NCBI RefSeq assembly: GCF_000203815.1
Contig: NW_004457642.1
Span: 682,001 to 746,000, forward strand
Reading direction: 5' to 3'
Length of the DNA stretch: 64,000 nucleotides
DNA from: Cavenderia fasciculata
Lineage: Eukaryota; Evosea; Eumycetozoa; Acytosteliales; Cavenderiaceae
The notes beneath the pieces are model-generated. The model was not told where the DNA came from, searched no databases, and saw only the letters and a list, made by a program, of their open reading frames with translations. Both the position numbers and the translations under genes were made by a program. Positions 34,944 to 48,099 of the stretch are shown piece by piece (within the stretch, counting starts at the first letter, position 1; each line of letters begins with the position of its first letter).

Positions 34944-37900
34944 TTATTTGTTTATAGTGTTAATTGAAATCTTTTTATCCCATCCACCTGCCAACAACCA
35001 ATAGGCTTCGGGCATGGATCCATCTTGTTGCTTTGAAAAGCTTGGAGAAGGAGAAGGAGCTGCCAAAGATGGAACTAGGGCCATGCAACTCACTGAATTG
35101 GAATGGTGAGCCAAAACCTGAACACATTGATAAGTTTCCATGTCAAATACCAAAATGCAACTATCCCAACAAGAGGCGTATACATATTGATTGTGAGCGA
35201 CTATACTTTGCACTCGTTGACTGATCGAATCGATTTTCTTTTTCAATTTGGCTTGTTCATCAAAGATGAGTATTTGTTTCTCGCTAACCGTCCAAATGTT
35301 GGTTCCAACCTTTTTGATAGAGTGTACTGTATTGTTGTGTGAATCTGCTAGTTGAGTGCAATGAGAAGGTGATGAAGAAAAGTAATCCAATTGATACAAA
35401 CTTCCTTTTTCAGTTCCAATCCAAACTTTACTTTCAAAGAATCCATGAATCACAGACATTGATGATATTTGATTATCTGCTGGTATTCTTGGTATATTTA
35501 TAGTCTTTTTACTTTTATATTTCTAAAATAAAAAGAAAAAAAAAAGGTTAGATATTTGTATTATTATTATTATTTTTTTAATATTTTTGGTTTCATACAT
35601 TTTTACTATAAACTTTAATAGAAGTAACCTTTTCACGACAATTTGTAACGATTGATTTACCATCATCGATTAGACAGGATACAAAGTTTGTTTTGATAGA
35701 TTTTACAGGTTTTGATGGTTGTTTTGGGTCATAGATTAAAATACCATCGGCATAGTAAACCCAAATTTGAACTTCTCCAGCCTCGTCTCCATGGGGGTCG
35801 GAAACATTTGGTGTTTTAGTCTTGACTGGTTTGCGAGTTGGGATCATTCCAATGATTCTAGAGGAATCTGAATATCTATTGGCAGTGATAATTGATTTGG
35901 TGTACATGTTTACAACGACAACAGCTCCATCATTACATCCGCACCACACTTGTTGAACATGATGAAGATACAACAAACAATTAATATTTGAAGTAATATT
36001 GACTGGTATAAATTGTAAAAATGATATTGGGTTGTTACTATTGTTGGTGGCAGTACTACTAGCACTGGTCATAATCATGTTGTTTGTACTGCCAGTTAGA
36101 CTTTCCCTATCGTCAAAATCTATCATTGAATTCTGCAAAAGTGTTGGACTGACAGTTGCAAGAGTTGGTGTGGTTGGCGTAGACGGAGTAGAAAATGTAG
36201 AAGTGTCATCGGTTACATTGTCACCACCATAGTCTGACGAAGCAAGGAAGATACTTTGTCTAGAGGAAAGACCATCATTTCTTGGTGAAGGAGGTGGTGA
36301 TGGAAGTGTCTTGTTTCTGAGCAACTTGGCTGGGATAAGACTACCTCTTTTAAGTGTTCCAATAGAGTCTAGCATTTGATTGGGAGATGCTGGTGAAAAT
36401 GGTGTGACCATCGGGACAACTGGTGGTGATTGAATGTCAGAGGCAGAATCTGATTGTTGTTGGGGAGTGCCACTAGTGGAACTGGTTGACATTTTTTCAG
36501 ACAATGGGAAACTAGATTGCATTTGCAACAATCTAACGATAATGTCATCAAATGATGGTCTCTTTTTAGGGTCATCATGCCAACAATCACGAATCAATTG
36601 AGAATAATCTTCGTGGCATTCCTTTGGAATGGTTGGACGCATTCCATTTAGAATTCTATCTTCAATGATTGAATTCCATTTAAGTTCATCAAAGTATTCA
36701 TCAAATGGCAATTCTCTGGTAATAATCTCCCAAATAACCATACCATAGGAATAAACATCAACCTTTTGAGTGTATTGATGATTCTTTATAATCTCTGGTG
36801 CCAACCATCTCAAATTCCATACCTTTCTACCTTTAATTTCCTTATCAATTTGTCTAATTGATAACCCAAAATCAGATACTTTTGCTACTAATTCATTATT
36901 TTCATTTGTTCCAATCTTAAAAAAAATAAATAAATAAAAAAATTAATTATTTATATTTCTATTTCTATTCTATTTCTATTCTATTTGTTAGCATACCAAA
37001 ATATTAGCACTTTTTAAATCACGATGAATAATAATTGGTTTACAAGAATGTAAAAATTGCATTCCTTTGGCAATATCCAAAGCTAATTTTAATACAACAT
37101 TCCATGATAAAGATTCTGTAAAATTTTGCAAGTATTTTGAAAGATCACCAAACTTTAATAATTCTGTTACAATACAAAATGGATTTAAAGTTACACCTCG
37201 AAGTTGTAAAATATTTTCATGTTTTAAATCACTAATAATATATATAAGGTATTAGTAAATGAATAGTTTTTTGTTTTGATTTTTTTGAACATACGCTAAA
37301 ATTTCAGCTTCATGTTTAAATTCTCTAAACTTTTCAGTAGTTTCTTCTTGTTCCAAGAGGATTAATTTTTTAATGGCAATTTCAGTACCATTATTCCAAA
37401 GACCTCTGTAGACTGTAGCAAATGAACCTTGACCTAGTTGAGGACCCATCTTTAATTCATCATAGGGGATGATTGAGAACTTGTCCGAGGCAACTGTGAC
37501 TTCACATGCCAACTCTGATAGAGGAACGGGACTGACACCCTTACACATGATTGACTGATTACCAATACTAGCTTGTGTCTCACAATAGTCGAGAGAGAAA
37601 CGGGTTGGTTCTTTGGATCGAGAAGCATGACAATGTGTACAAGTGACAGTGACCGATGTCAAACGACCTGGGAAATACCACATTAAAAATGAAGAAATGA
37701 TTTCAACCATCTTTTTGAGTAAGTTCTTTCCACTCTCCATATTGTTGTCTCTGATCATCATATTGAGACAATAAGCTTTCTTGTCATACTCTAGTTTGAC
37801 TTGACCATTGTCATTGCGAGCGGCACCTGCCCAAACCTGTCCTTCTGGTTGAATGACCATACCACTTTGCCAAATGGCCAATGGATCGAAATTTTGTAGC

Positions 37901-40900
37901 ATTCTAACAGAGAGACGTGAAAAGAAACCCTTTGGAAGGAATTTGAATTGGTAGATACGTTCTTGAGTGACGGGACGACTGTGATCAAACTCTGGCCACA
38001 ACATTGGCATGACGGTTGGACGTTCCTCTCCAAAGAGCAAGGGAACAATAATCTGGTACGACTCGTCCTCGACACTGCCAGGACCCTCTTCCGAGCTATG
38101 ACTACTATGCATAATCTCAAAGTTTTCTAAAAGATAGAGGAGTGATGGTTGCAACTGACGAAGGAACAAGTGATCCCAAGCCTGATGAATCTTGTCCATC
38201 AACAACATACCATTTTGATGTTTGAGTGTAAAGACTGAAGATACCAACTTGGAGAGCCATGCAGCATCGAGGAATATGAGTTGAGTGAAAACACTGTCAT
38301 TGTCACCACCCTCTTGGTTAAACATTAAAATGTCACCAGTTTTGCAAAGGTAGGCGAGGGCATCGTCGACTTGCTTGGCATCGAGTCCAAGAGTGATCGA
38401 GATTTGACGTACTCTGGCAATAGAGGTGATGGGGAGTTTGGAGAGACGTCTGGCTTCATTGGCAGACTCTACTAGTTGATTTCTCAACAAAATGTAGGGA
38501 ATGGGAGTTCTGTGACGATAGTGTCGTTGTGTGGCAGTTGCATGGAGCGATGTCAAGAAATACTTTAGCTGCTTGCTATTCTTGAGATTGACTTGAAGGA
38601 ATTCAATGATATTGGGGAACTTGGCCAACTTTTCTGGTGCAAAAGTTTGAATCTTTTTCTCGTCGGTCGATGACGACGATAGAGCAACCAAATAGACCGA
38701 CGAACCAGGAGACTTTGATTGAATAATTTCCATCCAATTTTCAATGGTAGATTCATTGAGTTGAGCAGCTGGATACGTTAAAACATACAATGATTGTGGT
38801 GAAACAAATAGAGGATGAGTTGATTGGTAGATATCTTGTCCAGAGAAATAAAAGGTTTTAAAATTAACAACCTTGTCTGGCAACTCGTTTGTTGTATAAT
38901 ACCATTCACAAATTTTAACTCCTTCATCTGAATCTGACTCATTGTTTCCTTGAGAGGAAGAGGAAGGGGCAGAGTTTTGTGATTTATCTTGTTGCTGTTG
39001 TTGTTGCTGTTGCTGTTGTTGTTGTTGTTGTTGAGATAATGCTTGTCCTAGTGGATTTACATTTTGTGTAGATGTTGGAGTGGTTGGATTGGTAAGGGTA
39101 CTATTTGAACCATTATTGTTATTTGTACTACCAGTAGCAGTACTATTGAAATGAATAGGAGGACGAATAGAATGTTTCTTGAGGGTGGCAAATAGATTTG
39201 ATTTGTCAATTGTCTCATCACCAATAATACACAGCTTAACTTCATTGTTTGTACATGATTGACCAGAGATGGCAACGAGCGATGGATCCAAAGTAAGTGT
39301 TGAACTATAGTATAGTTGATTTCTCTTTTCCCATCCAGTCAGAATATTTTGTATATTGATATTGGATGAGCTTAAAGAATTGGATAAACTCGCACCAGAA
39401 GAAGTGGATGACATTGGAGTCGAAGAAGATTGAGAACCTGGAAGAGAAACAAGTAAAGGAATAGAACTAGTACTATTGACATGTTTGTGGGTCATTCCAG
39501 GCCAAGTAATTTTGAATCTATATTTGATACCTTCTAATTCCTGTTGTTGTTGTTGGATGAGTTGTGGAGTCAATCGTACAGAATTTCTAAACATGAGTAA
39601 TCTACTACCTGCACCTTCATCGACATCCTTGTCACCTTGTTTGATCTTGTCGACCAATGAAACTAGACTCTTTTTGACAATCAAAATCTCGTCACCAAGG
39701 GCCAATTGAGGAGACGACATTCTACCAGTGGGTTGCATAAAGGCCAATAATTTGTTTCGTGACATGGCAGCCAGAGTGTAGTGTTGCAGAGGTTGGAGGT
39801 GTGCAAGACTTGGTTGATGAGGTGCTGGAACGACTGCACTAAAGAGTGATAGAGTAGCATTTTCAACAGTCATGTCGTGATCCAAAAGGTAGGTAATGTT
39901 TTTACCATCAACCACCGCCGACAACTCGTATGCTTGTCTAAAATTACATTCTATAATATCCATGGTATGAATCTTGTTGGCAGCCATGACACGGGAATTT
40001 GGAATCTGCGAAAGATTGTGATGGTTGTGATTGTGGTGACTACTTGTACTGGCAGAGTCATCCAAACTGTGCAAAAAGAATCCTAATCTTGTCGGATCCA
40101 AGTGGATGACATGTTTCAAGAGAAGGTCATTAATGACGACCGTCGGAGTAAGTTGAAGAGATACAAGCATGATGATAATCTTGTAAGGTGATGAAGGTGG
40201 GATGGTTGATATTGGCATATGAGATGATGCACTGTGAATCACTAGATTATTAACCAATCCACTTGTAGAAAGGAAAATTGAATTTAAATTATTTAAATAA
40301 CTTGTTGTTTGATCTTGATTGTTATTTTGATTATTTTGATTATTTTGATTTTGATTATTTTGATTTTGATTATTTTGATTATTATTATTTTGATTAATAT
40401 TAATTTGACTATCATTACAGGGTAAAATACATTTAAGATAAATAGAGAATGGAGGTTGAACTCGCTTTCTCTCTGGTCGGATGATGAGTGTTATTTCACT
40501 GTCTACATCGTACATCCAAAGTGGCAATTCAGAGTCACACAGAATCTCATTGTTGGACAATGAAGTGGGATCAATGACAGTGACATGATTGCTGTTGTAC
40601 TTGATGTAGAGTTGGTAGTCGTGACTATTGCTTGAATTGACCGTTTGCAAAAGCTCGCTCGTCTCATTCTCACTGACTATTCTGTTGATGAGTGCTCTGA
40701 CTGTCACTGTCACTGGAAGATACAACAATCTCGTTTGGTTGACATAGTTGGGGTCTTGAGCAGACAAACAAAACTGTGTCGAGACGTGGAGGTATTTATA
40801 TTTGGAACGATCGATTTGGAGTAGTTGAGACCTTCTCTTTTGCGATCGATTGTTGATCGTTGTTTTGAGATCATCAGTCTGCCACTTCTTTGAGAAATCA

Positions 40901-42699
40901 ATGTAACAAGAACCATTTGTTGTAACAGGAGTAGATCCAGTACTCAACGCACCAGATACTGTACGTGGTGATACTATTTGATTGGACGATGAAGATGACG
41001 ATGACATCGAGATGGTAGAATTACCAACATCTGTAATAGCAATGGTACTACTAGATCTTGTTCTTGTGTTGTTGGATCGATGTGTAATGGACGAGGTGGA
41101 TGACGCAGAAGCACCAATGGAAATGGAGTTTTTAAGTACAGCAATAATCTCTTGAAAGATTGAATAGAGGTAGAGGTTACGTTCTCCATTTGCACCGTCA
41201 CCTTTGGCTCTTTGAAAACAGTCATCCAACTTTGTATTTTCCAATTTAAAAAAGTGGGACAAGTAATAGACTGCCTCTTCACTTGGTGGTTTGACGTGGT
41301 CAGAGCCGGCAGCTGTCGCCGACGGGTTGGACAACCCTCTATTGATGAGTCCCGATATGTATTCGTTGATTTGTTGATTGATAAGAGTCCATCTCTTTGA
41401 TTTGGCAGATGTTGGTTGACCTTCATATCCACTGTTACCCAAGTTACTAGAAGTAGTAGTAGTACCTCCGACAGCAGTATTATTTATAATGTCATTGATG
41501 ATTTTTGAAATCTCGATAAATACTTTTTGAACCATTGGCGATTGTAAGATTGTGCCGACGTTGTTGCCAATCTTGAGCGCTGCCAAAGTGGGACACACGA
41601 TTCTCGAAAATATAATACGTTTGAGTAGGTCGACTGCATAGTTGGGTGGCATGACCGACGCGGTTTCTTTATAGAGTGAAATAAATAGTTGGATGCATGG
41701 TCCGTTGAACAAATCGACCGTTTGTTGTGATGTTGGCAGTGGTCCCATATTGTTGGACTGTCTCTTCAAACTACACATCGACGTGATAATAGAACATGCA
41801 ATATTGACCAACAACTCATCTTCCGACACACCACCAGCCTGAGCACTTGAATTGATACTATTCACATTACTACCATTACTAGATATACCAGCACTAGCAT
41901 TATCACCATTATCTGATGACCCACCACTATTTTGAAGTGATTCCAAACTTGTAAATGATGTACTATTTCTCAATGTACCACCCAATGCTGGTGATGACAT
42001 ATTATTATTATTACTATTACTATTATTATTATTATTATTCATTGCAGTCAAACTAGATGTTAAACAAAATTGTTGAATCGATTGTGCATGCACCAATATT
42101 TGATTTGACAAGTATGATTCCATCGATGAACCAACTTGAATTTTAATATATGATGATATCATTCTATTTAATACACTAAACAAAAAAAGAAAAAGAGACG
42201 ATTAATTACTTGTTTAATATGTATGTATATTCTATGTTCTTTTCTTTTGTTTTGTTACTTACTTTTTATAATTTAAAAAAGAAGAACTTGTTGAAACAAG
42301 AGGTAATTGAGTTTCTGGTACCAATTGATTGTATAAATTACCTCTTAGATAAACCTTTAATAGTTCAAAGTAATGGTCACCTAATAAAACAATTAGGATG
42401 TTAAATAGTTCTTGCGATCTGGTAGAGGTAGCTCCACGACAAAAATATTCGAGTAGAGTATATGAAAAGGATGGATCCAATGAGATAAACATGTTTCTAA
42501 AGAGTAATGGTTTTCCGTGTGGTGCTGATGAATGCGTATTTGTAGTATTGCTACTACTATTATTATTATGATTGCTACCACTATTATTATTATGACTAGG
42601 ACTCATCATTACATTATTACTATTACTATTATGATGGTGATGATGATGATTACCACTACCACTGTGATTGGTTGTATTGATATGTCCTATAGCGTCCAT
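34944..42699 (-). CDS. Giant Roco protein: RasGAP-like - degenerate Roc - COR - kinase - WD40
   Basis: Exons 42699-42263, 42175-37295, 37231-36997, 36915-35599 and 35522-34944 sum to 7449 nt, 2482 residues. The N-terminus (~45-330) resembles RasGAP helices (IIFSRIVCPTLAALKI fits the FLRFxxPAI motif). Asn/Ser/Gln linkers and a possible ubiquitin-like region (~450-560) follow. The Roc-like region has IIGDETIDKSNLF near residue 1131, in place of GxxxxGK[ST], and keeps FSGQDIYQSTHPLF (~1262) of switch 2. COR spans ~1330-1590 (LLYLLENFEI). A TKL-type kinase (~1725-1980) has GQGSFATVYRG, AIKK, HRDLKSANIL, DFG and APE, so it looks active. The C-terminus (~2110-2482) is a WD40-like propeller (GSLYQLDYFS; GGWDKKISI). 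Roco proteins regulate cytoskeleton and cell shape. It resembles the LRR-less Roco class of Dictyostelium (for example Roco10); orthology is not proven. Confidence 0.9.
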
Positions 42700-44416
42700 A
42701 GTTTTGTTGTTGTTGTTGCTATTGTTATATAGATCTATCTATCTATCTATCTAAAAATCCAAGTAGTAGTAGAGAGTAAATAAAAATGATTGATTAGTTA
42801 TTAATATTAATTATAGTTGTAGTTGTTAAGTAGTAAATAAGTAAAGTAAAGTAAAGTAAAGTGTATTATTGGGGATAGATAAAAGATGTTGTTTGTGATA
42901 AGTGATGATAGGTTGAGAATAATGGGGATAAGGGAAAAAGAGTAGTAGTAGTTGGTGTGAGGAGAGAGATAAGGGGATGAGATAAAGACAGTCAACCAGA
43001 GGTGGAGATGGAGATGGATGGAGGAGGATGCCTGAAAGAAATTAAATTATTAAATTATATTAAAAAAGTTAAAACAAATACCCATAGGACATCATAATAT
43101 ATCATATATAATATTGATCAAGTAGTTTGAAGTTGTTGATGATGATGAATGGTATTGAATGATTAAAGATGTTGGGGGGGGGGGGGGGGTGTGTATGAGA
43201 TATTTGAATTCAATAATCTCATCCTCCTCGTACTCGTAGTGGTTGTGGTGGTGGTTTATCTGTGTGTGTGGGTTGTCATCGATGAGACAGTAGTGTGTTG
43301 CGGTGATTGTGTATGTGTGTCATGTACATATATATTTTGTCGTTGTATATCCACACCTTGATTTTATTCTCTATGTATGTTCAATAACAACAAGAGGTAC
43401 CTCCTTTGTTTGCGTTATTATTACTCTCTCTTTTGTTTGTACTTCTTTAGCAGCAGCGGTTGGACTTGACCAAATGCTGTTCTGTCTCTGTTCTCTTCTG
43501 TTTTAAATAATAAATAAATAATTGTTGTATGTTGTATGTTGTAGTAGTAGTAGATTGAGAGGAGAGGATTATGTGATACAAACACCCTAGGATCTAATTA
43601 TAATCACAACTAGACACACCGATGTTGTTTGTTTAGAGTTTATCCTATCTATCTGTCTATCTATCTATCTCAAAACTCTAGAGTAGTTGGATGAATGAAT
43701 GAATGAATGAATGTATGATGAAACTACCGACAAGCAACAAACAACATTGATAGAGGGGAGGGAGGTGTTCCTTGAGCTCAAACAATAAAAAACAGCAATC
43801 TCACGAAAAAAAAAAACAACTGGATTTGATTGGTCGGTCGTCGTGGTGGCAGCTCAAGGATGGCTTCAGACCGTCTTTTTTTAGCCCAAAAAAAAATCAA
43901 AAAAAGTGGAGGGGATGATGAGATGCACGCTAACATGGATCTATCTTCTACCTCTATATATCATCAAACTTATGTATCATCAACAAACAAACAAACAAAA
44001 AAACAAACTTTCTAGAAATAACTATATATATATATATATGATATGAAGCAAAGTTAAGCTATTTATAGGTTAACAGGTCGTCATCGAAAAGGCGGCGGGA
44101 CTAATCAAACTACCGTGGTTATTATTACAGGAAGAAAGATCATTATCTTTATATCGAGAGAATTCTCGAACATATATATATATATATATAATACAATCTA
44201 TCATTACTTATTTATTCGTAGTTCGATTGAATTTCCCACATTCTTGTCTAATTCCCCCTTTTGAGTAAAAGCGTTGACAAAAACAGCCGTAGCCTGCTCA
44301 CTCGATTACTCATTTTTTTTCGAAGACCTCAGTCATCATATTAATATAATAATAATATAATAATAATATACATATAATCATTATTTATAATACAATACAA
44401 TAATAAAATCTTAAAA
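42700..44416. other. 1.7-kb divergent spacer with simple repeats
   Basis: Between the Roco start and the tRNA 2'-phosphotransferase start. TATC repeats (42734-42752, 43651-43671), a GAAT repeat (43692-43712), a 16-nt G run (43174-43189) and TA repeats (44021-44040, 44173-44190). The small ORFs at 43303-43506 and 43830-44015 are low-complexity; no gene is supported. Confidence 0.5.
43174..43189. repeat. G16 homopolymer
   Basis: Sixteen consecutive G, about 475 bp upstream of the Roco start codon and able in principle to form a quadruplex. Confidence 0.95.
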
Positions 44417-45154
44417 ATGTCAACAACAATGAATAATAGTAGAGTAATTCAAATAAGTAAAGCGATGAGCTACATATTGCGTCATGGGTGCGCCAAAGAA
44501 AGAATAGAAATTTCAGCTGACGGATACGTAAAGGTGAATGATTTGCTAAAGAATAAGAATTTCAAGAACATTACATTCCAAGACATTCAACATGTAGTTG
44601 ATACAAACGACAAGAAGAGATTTGAACTCAAACAACAAGACAATGAATACTATATACGAGCATCACAAGGTCATACTATAAAGACGGTTACAGAGAATGA
44701 TTCACTATTCACAAAGATAACTGATATCAATCAAGTACCCGGAGTCATTCATGGTACTTATAGAAAACATTTAGTTTCAATTAAAGAAAAAGGATTGAAT
44801 AAAATGGACAGAAGTAAGTACTTTAAATATATTATATTATACAGGAGATGATGATGATGATGATGAATACAATGACAAGACACTTATACAAATTCAATCT
44901 GTCTATTTATTTATTTAGATCATATACATTTTGCAACAGGTGATCATGGTGATGTTGTCAGTGGAATGAGAGGTAATTGTGAAATTGTTATTTATATAGA
45001 TTTGGAAAAAGCTTTAAACGATGGTATCGAATTCTTACTATCTAAAAATGGTGTAGTTTTATGTGCAGGTATCCAAACTGAACATGGTAATCATTATCTA
45101 CCACCAAAATATTTTACTCATATAACTGATAGAGCTGGAAATATAATTAGATAA
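44417..45154 (+). CDS. tpt1: tRNA 2'-phosphotransferase (Tpt1/KptA family)
   Basis: Exons 44417-44813 and 44919-45154 sum to 633 nt, 210 residues, the usual length for the family. It shows the family motifs in order: MSYILRHG (Arg-His pair), RFELKQQDNEYYIRASQGHTI, GVIHGTYRKHLVSI, HIHFATGD and NGVVLCAG. The enzyme moves the splice-junction 2'-phosphate of ligated tRNA to NAD+, giving ADP-ribose 1''-2''-cyclic phosphate and nicotinamide, the last step of fungal- or plant-type tRNA splicing. It is cytosolic or nuclear, with no targeting signal. The stop lies 89 bp from the convergent ankyrin gene. The ATG has an AAAA context. Confidence 0.96.
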
Positions 45155-45243
45155 TAATAATAATAAATTAAAAATAATATTTATGATGTAATATATTCTG
45201 GAAAATAAAGATATATATATTATTATATATCTTTTAATTTTAT

Positions 45244-47658
45244 TTAATCAATTTCCAATCTATCACCATCCTTTAAATATAGTAGATCAGTGTCGTCACT
45301 GATTAAAATATCAGGTAATAATGTTATATTTTGTATCTTTTTATCAATCTCTTGTTGTTCTGTCAAATTTGTTGAGGTTGATGATGGTGTGACTATGATT
45401 GAATCAGTTGTGAATAATCTTTGATAAATAATTGATTTTAAATGATAATATGATCTTTGATTTAAATTGATTATTTTAAATAATTGATCATTCTTTTTTC
45501 TAATTCCAATTCTAATCGAGTTATTATTATTATTTTGATTATTTTGGTTATTATTATTTTGATTATTTAAATGAATGATTAATTTATCTACATCCTTTTC
45601 AATTTTGAAATTATTATTATTATTTTTGTTGTTATTATTATAGTTGTTTGGATAAAGATAATTAATTTTTGATTGTAAATGATTTGTAAAATCTGATTTT
45701 GGAATGACAAGTGATGTGTGATGAACAAGTGTCACTTGAATATGCATGTCTAGGAATAGAGACACTTCTTCATTGTCAGTGGAGAGGTCTTGAGCCGTAC
45801 GCCGTTCACCATCTTTGCTATCGATCAATGCACCGTGTTGCAAGAGACAATCTAATAGTTCCAAATCACCAGCTGTGGAAGCCAGATGAATAGGATAGGA
45901 TTGTGGATAGATTGACATTGGCAAATTGACATTGGCTCCACATCGAACGAGTTGACATGCTATTTCATAATGTCCAAACATGATTGATTCATGTAACGCC
46001 GTATTACCATAGGTATCAGATTCATCTACATTTGAACCTGCAGACAACAGTCTAACCATTGCATAACTATTACCCAATTGACTTGATACAAATAATGCAG
46101 TTTGACCTTTTTGATTTTTTGATTCCAACATCCTACTTGATTTGTTTTCATCTTCATTTTTTGTTTTTGTAAAAAAGTATAATAATTCATCAAATAGTAA
46201 TCTTTTACTTGTATTGTTTGATGGTGTGAATTGGGTGGTATAGATTAACGGTGTTTCACCTTCTATATTTGAATCGATACTATTCAAATCACATTGATTG
46301 AAATCAAATGAATGTTTTGACAACGCTGTGATTAATCTTTGTACTACCAATGACAAACATGCCAACATTCTAGGACTGACTGTTGTTTCCAATAGATTTC
46401 CGTCCTGATCGGCAATGATCGGTTGAACAGTCCAATTACAAATAAATGAAGAGAATGCAGTTCTACCAGTTGTCTCATCCACACTATTCACACTAGTGTT
46501 TGAATCTAGTAATAGATTAACCAATCCTAACCATTTACAAGAATCTACCAATTGTTCAACAACTGTTGTCAAACATTCATCTTTTTCTTTTTCTTGACCC
46601 AACAATTTAAATTGTAATTCCTCCAATAATAAATTTACATTTGATAATAGATAATGTAAACATGTTGGACCGTTTTTAATTGTTGTAACAGTAGTAGTTG
46701 TGGTGTTGGTATTATTCTTCTTTTCTCTCTTTTCTTTCTTTTCTTTTTCATTGTTGTTATTGTTGTTGGTTGTTGATAATTTATTGATTACTAATGACTT
46801 TCTTTCTTCTTGACGATTTGATTCATATTTTGTAAGGGGGAGTAGAGACTTGAGTTGAAGTGAGAATTGGTTACTATCAATCACTTTTTTATGAATGAGT
46901 GATGCATCTGCACCAGCATCCAAAAGTAACCGAACCACTCTTAACAACCCATTCTTTGAAGCCAATAGTATCGGTGTAAAGTTTACATTATTCACACTAT
47001 CATATCTTGCACCATTCTCTAATAGTATCTTACAAATATCGTATGAACAATCATCAACCTTTTCAATTGATTCAAAGTATCCTCCACCAATTTGATTACT
47101 TGTATTCCATGGATTATTTAAACTAAATCCTGATTGAATTGAAGAAGAAGAGGATGAAGAAGAAGAGGAGGATCTAACAGTTTCATTTAAAATATTACTA
47201 TTTGTTGTTGATATACTATTATTACTATTATTACTATTACCGTTATTGATAGTTGAACAACAATAATGTAGAGGAGTATTATTATTATTATCTAATATGT
47301 TGAAATCAAATGATCTAAATCTATCGTTATTTTTGTTGTTTTGGGTGGCTAGTTGAACGATAGATTCAACCAATCGAACCATTCTCTTTTGTGATGCCAA
47401 GTGAAGAATAGTTAGACCATAGTGATCTTCTGTGGCAAACAACAATGACAGTTCATTGGTTAGCAGTGTGATTGCTTGTTGTTCATTGTTTTGATTGATA
47501 CAATTGAATATATTGTCAGAGATGGAAGAGTTGTTGTTATTGTTGTTTGCTCTACTCATCATCAACTCTCTTTCTTGTAGAGTCAATAATGATTGAGGTG
47601 TAGGTAGTCGGTTTTGATTTCCTCCTCCTCTACCATCATTATCAATCTCAATCTTCAT
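45244..47658 (-). CDS. Ankyrin-repeat protein with ubiquitin-like C-terminus
   Basis: Single exon, 804 residues. Ankyrin units are visible at GLTILHLASQKRMVRLVESI, NNTPLHYCCS, NFTPILLASKNGLLRVVRLLL, GQTALFVSSQLGNSYAMVRLL, GNTALHESIMFGHYEIACQL, and SYPIHLASTAGDLELLDCL, with long Asn/Ser spacers. The last ~120 residues are not ankyrin: IRIGIRKKNDQLFKI, then a helix (YHLKSIIYQRLF), and finally LLYLKDGDRLEID. That layout is compatible with a beta-grasp (ubiquitin-, PB1- or DCX-like) fold; this is inference. No signal peptide or transmembrane segment, so probably a cytosolic scaffold. Convergent with the tpt1-like gene. Confidence 0.8.
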   Translation of the reverse strand: MKIEIDNDGRGGGNQNRLPTPQSLLTLQERELMMSRANNNNNNSSISDNIFNCINQNNEQQAITLLTNELSLLFATEDHYGLTILHLASQKRMVRLVESIVQLATQNNKNNDRFRSFDFNILDNNNNTPLHYCCSTINNGNSNNSNNSISTTNSNILNETVRSSSSSSSSSSSIQSGFSLNNPWNTSNQIGGGYFESIEKVDDCSYDICKILLENGARYDSVNNVNFTPILLASKNGLLRVVRLLLDAGADASLIHKKVIDSNQFSLQLKSLLPLTKYESNRQEERKSLVINKLSTTNNNNNNEKEKKEKREKKNNTNTTTTTVTTIKNGPTCLHYLLSNVNLLLEELQFKLLGQEKEKDECLTTVVEQLVDSCKWLGLVNLLLDSNTSVNSVDETTGRTAFSSFICNWTVQPIIADQDGNLLETTVSPRMLACLSLVVQRLITALSKHSFDFNQCDLNSIDSNIEGETPLIYTTQFTPSNNTSKRLLFDELLYFFTKTKNEDENKSSRMLESKNQKGQTALFVSSQLGNSYAMVRLLSAGSNVDESDTYGNTALHESIMFGHYEIACQLVRCGANVNLPMSIYPQSYPIHLASTAGDLELLDCLLQHGALIDSKDGERRTAQDLSTDNEEVSLFLDMHIQVTLVHHTSLVIPKSDFTNHLQSKINYLYPNNYNNNNKNNNNNFKIEKDVDKLIIHLNNQNNNNQNNQNNNNNSIRIGIRKKNDQLFKIINLNQRSYYHLKSIIYQRLFTTDSIIVTPSSTSTNLTEQQEIDKKIQNITLLPDILISDDTDLLYLKDGDRLEID

Positions 47659-48099
47659 AATCTCTTCTGTGTTATTTGAGCTTTAACTATAACTATTCTC
47701 CATCATATTGATGTTAGGTGAAGTTTGAAGAAATTTAATTAAAATTAAAAAAAAATGAAAGAAAAAATGGTTTTGGAGATCATTCATTCATTCTTCTTCT
47801 ACCCCAAAAGAACACATAAATAATTATCCACACCATTTCAAGTTAACTATATCTGTCCGAATGGTACCAATCTCCTTATAGTATAGTACTATAAAAGAGG
47901 TCACTTCTATTAAACACCTCTAGATCATTGGTACTTTTTACTGGTTTGTGGTTGTTTTCAAAGCAGGCTTTATTCTCAAATCTATATAGTCTTGCAGCTC
48001 TGTATGTGTTGTTTCCTATTTAAAATAACAAAAGTTTAGATAGACACTTAGACACTCGAATAGCATGATGATCAACAAAGATACCTATCAAGACATCAA
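47659..48099. other. Divergent spacer
   Basis: A/T-rich 440 bp between the ankyrin start and the small membrane-protein start; a short imperfect palindrome near 47876-47896 (CTTATAGTATAGTACTATAAA). Nothing else is seen. Confidence 0.4.
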
